A DNA stretch of 60,000 nucleotides from Hydractinia symbiolongicarpus (taxonomy: Eukaryota; Cnidaria; Hydrozoa; Anthoathecata; Hydractiniidae), in assembly GCF_029227915.1 (NCBI RefSeq), contig NC_079888.1, positions 14,741,001 through 14,801,000 on the forward strand. Direction: 5' to 3'. The notes below the pieces were generated by a model. That model saw only the letters and a program-made list of their open reading frames with translations, was not told the DNA's origin and ran no database searches. Positions 1-11,001 of the stretch are shown here, one piece after another. Position numbers and translations under genes: made by a program. Each line of letters begins with the position of its first letter. Within the stretch, counting starts at the first letter, position 1.

Positions 1-2553
1 TACGTAATTTCTCTACTTTAAAGTACGACATTTTTCATTAAAATCTTAAAAATCAATTACCCTTTGTGTTTGATTACGTCACAACAGGTGCCAATTACGT
101 ATTTACCCTAAAATTAAAAGCCAATCCTATTTCCATTGAGTTGAATTACCAGTGTGTCATATTTGATAAAAAAATCATTTGAAGTTCGAGAGTAATCTAT
201 AGAAATGTGCCTGCGGGTATTTCGTGCGCTCTCAGTGCTACAGCAGACCAAAAAAGCCGGGTTTGACTGGTTTAAGAGATATGTACATTCATCTTATTTT
301 TCACATTGTATCCTTAACATTACGAACCCTTGTTTTTTGAACTGAACTCTGTTCCCACTTTATTTCCTCTTTTTTTCAAAAGGCCTATAATCTTTCCATT
401 TTCTTAAAAATGTTTATAAACTGTCGTCATACAACAACCCTTATTCACCACCACTCCAACTCTAATTTTTTCCACTTATATATGAATACTAATTTTGAAC
501 AACTTTCCTTTGAAGAATTTTTTTTTTAAATATTTTGATATAACGAATTAGTGTTACGGTGTCTGTTATAATTCAATGTAGAATTCTCTGCAGCCAAAGC
601 CTTCGTGAAACAGAACGGAAAAGAACAGAAAAAATTCTTAGCATAGGCACTTAATATGATTACACCACGTGAGTAAAAAACTTCATTTTCCATCCTGTTA
701 AGAGAAAAATGTGCACAGATTTCAATGTTTTAGGTAGGAGATAAGCTAATCTACATTCACACTGAAACAAGTGCTCTCCATCGCGGTGAGTTTAAGGTAC
801 ACATGATAGCCTCTAAATGACCTAGCCGTACTTCTACGTTTTGTTGAAATTCGTGTTTAAGCTTTGTTTATAATATTTTTTTTCTGCATTCTATGAAAAC
901 AATTAATTATTAATAATGTTCGGTGGCCCACAACTGCAAACAAAAATAAAAAGAAGCACAAATATATTCAATAAAACTAAGAACATTTTTGACACAAGAA
1001 GCAAATATTGCTTCGAAGCAAAAAAAGCGAACATTTGAAACTAAAGTACAAACATTTTTGACAAGAAAAAAATATTTTCATGAAAAAGGCCAAACGTTGT
1101 CGACTAATATGAGGACAACACGAAAAGTAAAAGTGCGAACATTTTCAAAACAGAAAATACGAACATTATCGAAAATATACAAACAATACAATAATTCAAT
1201 TATTAATTGTATATGACGTTGTTACATGTGTATATTCATTTAAGTATATTTGGCCTTGTGTACTTCGAACATACTATAGCTGGGAATGAATTTTCAGAGG
1301 CTTGTCCAAATTGAATCAAACTTAGCACACTCATAGTAGGTCTTAAAAGAACCAAAATGGCTGGAATACATATGGCAATTAAGTCACCACTTGTGGTGAC
1401 TTCATTGAAAGATTGAAATTTGTCAAATATAGCACTATCTGCTTAACAATGAATTGCCTACGTTGTAGAACGAATGCATTCTGTTTAACGTTACTAACAG
1501 CCAAATAAAAGTTTCTTAACATATATTTCGGTTTTTGCATAATTTGCATGAAAAAATCTGTTTTTTCCAGATTTAATAGCTTGTCCAAAATATATCGAAT
1601 GATTCTCCTTGATAAAATAAAGTTGTGTTGTAAGTTTCAACTTCTAAGGATAATCCTAACGACAGTTAATATATTTTCCCGATCACAAGACTTTCATAGA
1701 GATTTTTAGGGGTAGTTTCCAGTAATAATTAACATATAAGGCTTTGACAGGTATGAGGCCTAAACATCGCGACAAGCATAACCTCCTTATCTATGGCTTG
1801 TATAAATTTCCTGGAGATAGAACATTTAAAAAATGCGTGCAGCGTACCACCTGCTTGAAAACAATCTTTATATTTATCGCCTTTCCTAAACTGCCTATAT
1901 CCTTATATTTAGCTCAAATAATATTATTTTTATACTGTAGAACCAATAGTCTCCTCTTATATTTTGAGACTTTTTCAGTCTGTTCTTATTTTGTTTGAAA
2001 GGACAAAGAGTTTATTTAATAAAAATAACTACCATTGAGATTATCGTTTTTCCGACAGCACGAAGAATAAAACATTATCATTTTTTTGTCGGATGGAAAA
2101 ATCGAAAGAGATAATTACGCTGGCTTGAAATAGAATTTTTTGTTGCCTAACCGCCTCACCCATCTATTGTTAATTATGTGATCATTGTCGCGAATAAATA
2201 AATTGTATCAAATGGTCACATTTTCGTCATTTATGGAGAATGCATTATTAACATTCCTTCTACCCTTACATACTTGTGTCTGCAACGGTTTTACTTGTGA
2301 TTATTTTTTATTTTAATTTAGTCATTAATCGGGTTACTTATTATATTTTTATTTTTATATAATTTTTAGTTTAGGCAGAAGAAACATTTGTATCTTATGG
2401 AATCCGAATAAATGATAAATAAATAAAAGTAAATAAATGAAATATATAGCTATATATATTATAAATATATAATATAGCTATAAAGCTATATATTTCATAT
2501 ATATATGAATATAAAGCTTTGTGTGCATAATCCACCGATGTAATTATTTCTAG
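1..2553. other. AT-rich stretch without a recognisable gene
   Basis: I see no coding exon with conserved motifs here. The short open frame at 989-1216 is lysine- and threonine-rich and is built from degenerate short repeats of an 'ACATTTT' type, so it is more likely low-complexity DNA than a gene. Around 2440-2498 two arms (GAAATATATAGCT and its complement) can form an AT-rich hairpin. Upstream exons of the EGF-like gene that starts at 2554 must lie in this stretch or before it, but I could not identify them. Confidence 0.5.
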
Positions 2554-3839
2554 AAAGTTCCTTATTGCGACACCAACAATCCGTGTAAATATGGAAGATG
2601 TGAAAATACCTATGATGGAACTCAATTTAAATGTCACTGCAACGGTAAGACTTTTTTCAAATTGTTTGTATAATTCTTTTTGCGAAAACGTAAGACTTTT
2701 TATAAGTTATAAGTTAAATACACTGTTGCTTTTAATTGTAGAATTACCCAATCGGCTTTTTTTCTATGTCATATTCTACAATTATCTCGGTTGAATCAAG
2801 ACAAAGTACTTTCATCTTTTTGTCTTTTCTAAGACATGCAATCAATGCTCTTAATTTTTTAACCGTCTGAAATAATATGAATTCATGTTGTTATTTGGGG
2901 AATATAAAATATAAAGTCAAGTGTAAAAAGGCATTCGTTGAAAAATATTTCGCGACTAAAAAGAAAACATTACCATTCTCTACTATACTTGGTATTTTTT
3001 GTCCGCTAAATTCTTGTTAAAATGTTGACATGCAGTTGCCTTTCTGGGTCAGATACACCTTACGATTTGCTGTGTGCGTTGTAACGTACGCATTTTTTAA
3101 TACGATTTTCCAAAACGTTTTTATGAAACACCATACGACAAGTTGTGTACGTTCTTTCTGTCATTTGATAAAAAATTGATGAAAAATTGCAGAAAAAGCA
3201 GATGTATTATTGTTAAAATAACTGCAGCATAAAAGAATAAAAGGAAAATTAAAAAACATAGGAGAAGAGACGACAAATCGTATTTGGCACTTTAGATAAA
3301 AAAAATAACATGATGCATATAATTTCCCATAATTACACATCCTTTCAATATGATAATTATCCTTCTTTTCTTGTATATATGGGCGTTTTAAAACCATTTA
3401 AGATGCTGATTGGAAGCCACAAGCACAAAATATTTGCTTTGGTGCTAAGGATAACAGTTATGGTAACTTTTCATTAAGTCATCGTGGCATTCTCACCAAG
3501 GTGAAACTTGAACATACTGGTGAAGCTACGTTAAATTGTGATATCAGAGCTGGAAACATTGGAACCCGATGGGGGTGCGAATATCACGGTCAACAGTTGA
3601 TTTGGACTTTGATTACTGACAAAAATGACAACGTCATAATCCCCTTTCCAAATGCGAACTATTACATCCATTCCGGATATAACAGAAATTCGCCGTATCT
3701 TGAATTTGATAACCTCAACACACGTGCAAGACCTGGAGATGAATTAAGAATCTGGTACATTGAAGATTTGATAAACCGAAACGAACATATGAAAGCGGGG
3801 AGGTTTTGTGCTAATGTGTATGCAGTATTCTGCGATTGA
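2554..3839 (+). CDS. 3' exons of a secreted EGF-like protein with an uncharacterised C-terminal domain
   Basis: Two exons join cleanly. The first (2554-2644) follows an acceptor TTTCTAG and ends at the donor GTAAGA in phase 1. It encodes an EGF-like segment with cysteine spacing C-x5-C-x4-C-x10-C-x-C. The second (3403-3839) follows TTTAAG, also in phase 1, and ends at a TGA. It encodes about 145 residues rich in aromatic and charged residues, including SHRGILTK, CDIRAGNIGTRWGCEY, NSPYLEF and GDELRIWYIEDL, with cysteines suited to disulphides. The combination suggests an extracellular protein; signal peptide and earlier exons are not visible. From memory this C-terminal domain occurs in many cnidarian predicted proteins of unknown role. 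No stop or frameshift is seen, so this is one of the few intact host-like genes in the window. The open frame usually called from 3501 begins at a GTG inside this exon and is not a real start. Confidence 0.7.
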
Positions 3840-6800
3840 ACATTCTTTGTGACAATGATGGCTGGACTACTCATTTATATGCAACTTCTCAGGTTTAACA
3901 AGGGTTTTGAGTCCGGAATTTATCATTTTACAGCACAGACAAAGCAATAGTGGGAATTTATTATACAATCAAAATTTATTTGGTTGTAGATTCATAGATT
4001 TAGACAAATATTCGAATGTATATTGACATCGCAGTTTTAACGATTTCATAAGTGTCAATGACAACAAAATCCTTTTTTCACCTTTCTTGTCAGTCAAAGC
4101 CTATCTTTAAGTTTTGCAAACAACAAAGATGGTATACTTGATTATTCTACGGAAAAATAATTAACAAACAACAAATCAAATTGTAAGAAAATATATTATT
4201 TTACTTATTTAATTATTGATTTATTTGTTTTGCATATTATAGGTAAGACAAACAAAAAGAACAAAGTATACTACTGTTAATCTGTAGAAGAATTCATTTA
4301 AATATTTCGTGTAGTAATTTCGAAGCTATAGTAGACAGGGTACAAGTATTATTATAGGCGACAGAAGCTGTCATTTTATATACTACGACAGGCATTTGTA
4401 GCCAGGATAAAAGGCGATTTTTACAAAATTATTATTTATTGATATAATTATGCAGATTTCGTAAACAGGGGAGGAGGAAGGACTTTTTTGCCGGAATATA
4501 AATCAGCAGGTATTATTTGCAAATACTAAGGAATTGCTGTGCTATTTCTGTCATTTAAAACAAAAAGTTCTCCTTCAAAGGGAAGTTTAATGTGACTTTT
4601 GACACATTTTTAATAAGGACTTAACGTAATTCTTATTCGCTACATTAAATGCAGCATTATTTCATGATTAAAGCTTATTATAATGTTATAAAAATTTCAC
4701 ACGTAATTGCGTTCGTCTTCAATTTTTAATATTTCCCTACATAAGTGACTCCGGTATGGAGTCATTAAGTTGATTTATATTTCGAGTATATACCATTATG
4801 TAAAAAAGAGCTTTTCATTCTATTGGGGAATTCACTTTCCGTTGTAGATATATATATATTGTAACACTTTACTCACTTGCGAGTTGCATTAGTGAGAGGA
4901 ATCACAATTTGTAATTGTTGAAAGAGACACATCGCAAATAAAAAGCTTCTTAACTTCACAACCATCCAAACAATGTGTGATGTATATATTGTCGAGGAGA
5001 TTCAGCATAATTTTGGCTAACACTCGGAAATCGAAGTTGTTAGAGTGGGAAAATGAGACTTCTAAGCTTTCGTATGAGAGAAACTAAATTTCCCTTCCCT
5101 TCCCTCCCTGAGGAAAGCTGGGTTGACTAGGCTACGATATGACCGTATTTTTAAGCTAAGAAGTTTTTGTTGTGTGCTTTCACGGGGAGCGCAAGATTCG
5201 CACCAACGTACTTCGAAACTCCTCGTTTCAGAATGTCGAACGTTTGTTTGTCGCTATTTGCTTTTCATAACTGGTATATCGTATTTTCTCTTAAATTATC
5301 TGAACTTCGAAAATGAGTTGATTCAAAAGTAGCTGAAATTTCTTAGAAAATACAAGAACAATTGACAAACCTCAAAACATTCGCTTAAGCAGAAATTTGG
5401 ACGCCCAACGTGCTTTCATAAATCTTTACATATAAGTTCCGTTTTCACTTTGCTATTTAAAGGTAAATTAATTTCGGTTTCGGTTCTACCGTTAAATCGT
5501 GTTAATTTTCGCTTTAATTTCTGACCTCAGAGTTAATCATATTAAGTATGTAGCGCGAGCTCGATTCTATTACAAGTAAAAATTAACGCTAATCTTATCA
5601 ATTTTTCTAGCAACAGGACGGGCAGGACATTTTTTTATGGATTTTCATGAGGCGAACTAAAACATGAAGGAAAACGCAAAAAAGGAACAATTGAGAGTTT
5701 ATGACAGTAAATGTCTTGTAAAACGAGGGCAATATAGAGAATATAACCATTTTCTAGAACAAGTAATATATAAATGTTTCAATAAAAACGTTTTTTGTGT
5801 GTTCAAAAATTACTTCTACAAATATTTTTTTTTTTACAACGGCGGACAAAAATTATTCGCATTTAAAAAATTATATGTTAAATCTTCCATAAGATAGCTA
5901 TATACTCCATATTATCCTCGTTCTACAAAAAATTCACGATCGTATAATATTTAATGTTTTTTCTTTTTGATTTGGACTTGTTTTCTTAATTCGCCTAATG
6001 AAAATCCGTAGTAAAATGTCCCCCTCGATGTTGTTGGATATTTTTCATCAATGAAAGAGATTAAAGCAGCGTTAATTTCACCTGTGAAGGAAACGACCTC
6101 GCACTAAATACTCAATATCATCAACTCTAAGGTTAGAAATTACCCCCCAAAAAATATCGCGACTTAACACCACAAGCTTTAACCCTATTTGGTATGGGCT
6201 TTTTTACCCCTGGTAAGTATAGGGGGGGGGCATAAAGTGCACGCGGGCTGTAACTTTTGTTCAGTTTGGTTTAAAGTGATGAAAGAAGCATCAATATGTG
6301 GTGACTTAACAAGACTTCCAAACTGAGGACGTGTGCTTAGTTTAAAGTTACTAAGTGAGGACATTTTTCAAAGTGAGGACCTAAATTGAAGTCCTAACTT
6401 TGAAACCTATACTTTTGGCCTAAACAGAGGTTTTATGCTTCATACTTAAATTTGCAATGGATTTAGATCTAGTAGATGCCGTGCAGTTGTCATTGGAAGC
6501 ATCTATTTTGGTATGAACTGAAGAATAATAGCTTTTTTGCTGATTCATCATAGTCCTCACTTTGGAGCATGAAAATTCAGTAAGTGTTAGAACTTATATT
6601 ACCTTTGTAGAAATATTACTTATTTGATGAGAAAAATGTTGTAATAAACCTCTGCACGTTCACACTTTTCTTTGCTTGTCCCTTGCTACAAAGTGAGCCA
6701 GTCCCCATTATGCTTGTTGCAACAAATCATAAAACACACTAAAATGTCCTCATATTGATAGCTTTTCGCAAGAAGTTATCACGAGTGTTTTCCACTGAAA

Positions 6801-7665
6801 AATGAATCTTTTACTCTATAAACTGTGTTACTTTACACAAGTGTATTGCGGATAGATACAAGACCTCTCTTTGTGAGATTGAAGCCGCCTGTTAACTTGT
6901 GAGATGCAGCAAAGTGAGCCAATGAATGACCTGATATAATCAGGACTGTATTCAACGCTGTACATTGGCATGCTTTATTTTGAAAATTGTCAAACCTATT
7001 GAATTTACAAGTTAACATGCTTAATAATGCCATTAAAAACTACAAGATTACAATAATTGCCTCAAAATCTGTATGAAGATATAAAGCTAGAATATGAAGT
7101 GTAAGTCTGCACTTTATTGCGTCCTCACATGTCCATCGGTGCACATGTGAAGAGTTCAGTTCCCTTAACTACTGGAAAAGATGATGAGTGTACAGATGCA
7201 ACGGTCCAAAAGAAATTGGATGTAGGGATCATTATCTACTGACAAGGTAGTCTTTATCTTTGAAGTTTGTAATATTATTCGGTCTGGAAATGAAAACGAG
7301 GTTTGTTTAACATAAGGCTTGGGTGCAGTGGTCCAGAGGGGAAATCTGATGTGGATACACTATAAGTCTGTCTGAATGTTATTCTGGGCCAATTACTGTA
7401 AATGCTTTCTTCAAAAGCGGTTTATCTTGTCTTATGACTAAAATTTGTGAAAGTGTGTGCCTCTCCAATCCAGCAACCTGCTTTGCGCTGAAGAATACGT
7501 TGAGCCGTGAAGCACAGAATTTCAACCATGCTGACACTCTTTGCTTTGTCTTTGGTTACATGTAAACATTGTTATGGCTGCACTGGGTGTCTCAACTCAC
7601 ACTAGTGGTAGCTCTCTTAATTTTCCTCGCATTGTGTGGTACTGCACTTTTACTGAACGATGTTG
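3840..7665. other. Gene-free stretch
   Basis: No open frame here shows a recognisable motif. Short frames at 5123-5332, 5664-5897 and 6833-7033 have no support. A run of nine G lies near 6223-6231. Around 6340-6400 there are phrases such as AGTGAGGAC that are complements of the TCCTCACTTTG motif in the 94-bp minisatellite at 26.2-28.3 kb, so a diverged copy of that repeat family may be present. Confidence 0.5.
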
Positions 7666-7671
7666 CTGTGT

Positions 7672-8508
7672 TACGAGGGTGGACAACCTCCGGCTCCCCC
7701 GGCTTTTTCTCGGGGTTGCCCGGCGGATCTGGAGGAATTTCGGATTAAAATTTGCTATTTACCCTGCCTTTTCCGTTCAGTCTTGGTGTACCGCCGAGGC
7801 TGACCGGGCAGTTCTGTTCCTACGCAGGGGCGGAGGCTTCGTGCCTCATGGGAACAAAATTATCTCGCTGGTTCAACTGAGCTTCGTTGTAAGCAGAGCT
7901 CGTATGAATATTATAAGATGAAGGGTAGACCCACTACACATAAAATCTGAGAAAAACATTAATTGGTTACACTAGTGTAGTATATAATTAAAGCTTCAGC
8001 AAGTAGTTCCAGTGTTAACGATAACAATTCATCTCCTTGTGACGGGAATTCCCGCGACCCAGGTCGGCGATCATAAAAAAATTTGCCCATGTCCTACAGC
8101 TGTATGGATAGTAATTTGGTTTAAGTGGCCAGCATGGTACACTACTAAAACTTCCCACGTGTACTTTACGTTCAGTACTGAAGTCGCTCTGAAAGCAAGC
8201 CTAGCTACCAATTTATCGCTCTTGCTACTTCGGGTCTGTACTACTCGTTCGTTCGTGGAAGTGATGTGAGTTAACAGGGGGGATGTGGCATGGACAGAAC
8301 CTTCAGACTGGGCCAACAAGTGATCGTAGTTCCCAAAATAATGTCTTCTACAGACTTACGATCTATATTAGCAATTCAGGTGTGCTATTTACCCGGCTAG
8401 TTCATCTGGGGTGACTCATGAATAAAATCGAAATTCCACGGCAACCTCTGGATACGCCGGACAACCCTGAGAAAAAACCGGGGGAGCCGGAGGTTGTCCA
8501 CCCTCGTA
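7672..8508. mobile_element. MITE-like element, 837 bp, with long imperfect TIRs and a 6-bp target duplication
   Basis: The left end begins TACGAGGGTGGACAACCTCC and the right end is its inverted complement. Similarity between the arms continues, imperfectly, for about 75 bp (7672-7745 against 8430-8508). CTGTGT lies directly outside both ends (7666-7671 and 8509-8514), as expected for a target-site duplication; a 7-bp reading is also possible because of a shared T. The ends are clearly GC-richer than the surroundings. The two open frames inside (7541-7921 and 8012-8269) run through the repeat arm or have no conserved motif, so I regard the element as non-autonomous. The superfamily is not clear from the ends. 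Confidence 0.72.
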
Positions 8509-8520
8509 CTGTGTTGTGCT

Positions 8521-8930
8521 TATGAAAAAGGTTTACAATACAGCAAGCTGCACTGAAGTATCTTGTCTACAGGGACGGTGGACGTAAATAAATCTGGGAT
8601 TAGGCTCCCAGAAGAAGGTGCTGAATACACTTTCTTGCTTATTACAAGCATGAGTACTGTCCAACTTGGACCTATAACTATTGACTGAGAAAATCTTAAA
8701 GAGAAAAAACAATCCTTCAATCACAAACAATACGACACAAGACAGATCTAACAACATAAACGGACTGGTTACAGAACAAACACAAATGGAAAAAATGTAT
8801 ATGTCAAAAATATATAATATAAAAAAAGAATTATATAAAACCCTCCTGTGCGCCAGAACTTGTGACTCTGGCTGTAGCTTTCCACATGTGTTACAGGGCC
8901 CCAACACTCAGCCTTACACAGGAGGTTGTC
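8521..8930. repeat. Dispersed repeat, copy 1 of a 410-bp unit
   Basis: This segment is repeated in the same orientation at 47,077-47,486 with exactly the same length and only about four base differences by eye. It starts TATGAAAAAGG and ends GGAGGTTGTC. Its right part contains an inverted pair (CCCTCCTGTG near 8838 and CACAGGAGG near 8918) that could fold into a hairpin. Open frames on either strand (8533-8907, 8681-8959) are conserved only because the DNA is nearly identical. I see no transposase motif. Confidence 0.8.
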
Positions 8931-11001
8931 ATGACAGGACCAGCCTGTACATATTTTGACTAAGGACAGCAGGGTTGTCAAGCCTGAAGACCAAGTTAGT
9001 AAACTTGGGCACCTTACTGAACTGGGGTAAAAAGTGGGGTCGTTACACCCAAAGACAAGCTGAAAGCAAACCCCCTTGCTAAGCTTCTTTTAAGTTACCA
9101 GAGAAGAGTGAGCTGAACTCTTTACCCTCTGGGTATTGACGGCAAACTGGTTCGAATGAACTAGCTGGGGTAAATTGCACACACAATAAAAAAGATACAT
9201 GGATCATGTCTTAATGGTCTTTCTACATACAGTATTGTTCCAAAAATTTGTGCTTGTGCAGTATTTCTGATTGGGATTCCTACATTATGTAGCCATTAGA
9301 TAAGCAAAGTGTTTCAAAAGCATGTTTTGTCTTACAATTCAAGATTCAAATTTTGCAATGGTGCAATTTTTTTAATTTTTCAATTTGAACCTCAACTCTC
9401 ACATGCAAATAGATCACCTCTGAAATTGTAAATATGGCGTCGAAGGAGCAAGGAAATATGTGCACTTGTTCTTTAGGGTGAAAAATGGCAAAAAGACATC
9501 TAAGAGTGGTAGGAAATTATGTTATCATGTACTCTAGGGTAGTTTCTTTTCGACCCACTAAACCTATCGAACCCACTGTTTTTTATTTGTTTTTTTTTTA
9601 GTTTGTACATTTTTAGTGGGTTTTTGGACGCACTCAACTAGCCAACTTCAGACCAGGTTGATTTACGGAAAAAATGGGTTTTTAGGGACCTATCTTTCTC
9701 GTGGACCTATCTTTCTTTCTTTTCGCTCCCTCGAGCCAACTGCAAATCAGCCATTATGGAAGCCTGATGCGGAATCACATAGCGATAGTTGTTATGAAAT
9801 GTCAACAAACAAACTAGCAAAAGAGAAAGTATTATTTTTTCTGAGCGCAAAATATATTTTTCCGCTACAATTGTTCGCTAAGCTTTCAATATTATGCCAT
9901 CTTTAGAAGATTTTACTTGACCTACTAAACCCTGCAATGACCCCCTTACTTATGAAGATTTTGTCAAGTTCTTATGATAGCTGAGGAAAGAAAGCAGTGT
10001 TAAAAGAGCTCTCTTGGACAGCGGGGATAATGAGGATGAGAATGATGATGAGAATTTGCTGACTGGAGCGTAGTGCGCCCTAAAACTGCACAAAACCATT
10101 ATGGCTGCAGTCAATGGCTCCAACAATGTTTTTAAAAGCATTTCATTTTAAAGAAACCATTTGCAACACTCTGCATTTTTCTGCCAGTTAGCTACGACAC
10201 ACATACTCTTCTTATTTTGCATTCCATGTTGCAGAAAGTGTTTGATCAAGACGATCTGTAATGTTCAACATTGTTTCCGTTTTTGCAACCTACCATACAA
10301 TCAAAAATAGAATAGAAATTAATTTTTTGTACCTATGCTTCATTTTCAAAGAACTTTGGGTTTTATTGAATACATCATAAAAGTTACGTATACTTTCTTT
10401 TCTACTTTAATCATTGGTTGATGTGATGCCATGATTTTCTGTTCTGCTTAGTAACAACATTTGCAACTGCAACAAATTCGAAAGAAGACACTGTTTTCAA
10501 TCTTGCAATTCAATAGTCCAGCAATCAAAGTACTTTTCAATGCTTTGTTTACATTTGCAGCTGCCATTATGATTTCTACAAGTTTATAAACAAACGATCC
10601 AAACGTATATAGCAACCAAAGCTGTGGTGATAGAGCTTTTTTGATGGAGGGTGATGAACTTGTTTACTATGCGTGTTTTTAATAGAGAAAACAAGTAGAA
10701 ATGTATATAGGTGAGACATTTTCCACGAAACCCTCTGAATTGTTTTCTTTTCTGTTCCTCGGTTGGTTTTGTGGTCATGGTGGACTTGGCGGGTCCAAAA
10801 GAAACTGCCCTTTATGTGTGAGTTTAGTATCTCATATCTGTGCGCTGAAATGTACAGCATGAATTACTATGTTAATAATTTCGTCAAGCAATGCAACAAT
10901 GTTTTTCTTTCTCCATACTGGAGAATCAAGAATATTACTGGAAAATATACTGGGATATACTGGAGAACTGACTTATTATTTCATTATTTTTATTTATCAT
11001 C
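8931..11001. other. Gene-free stretch upstream of the SET-domain exons
   Basis: Open frames here (for example 9616-9906 and 10,576-10,860 on the minus strand) have no motif I recognise and show no splice context. A weak hairpin, AACCCACTG and its complement, lies around 9568-9622. The promoter and any 5' untranslated exon of the gene starting at 11,002 may be here but cannot be pinned down. Confidence 0.45.

Noticed and set aside
989-1216. Lysine-rich open frame
   Set aside because: Composed of degenerate short repeats, with no domain and no splice context.
7541-7921. 126-codon open frame
   Set aside because: It runs through the MITE terminal repeat and has no conserved motif.
8533-8959. 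Overlapping open frames conserved at 47 kb
   Set aside because: Conservation reflects about 99% DNA identity of the repeat copies; frames on both strands are equally conserved.
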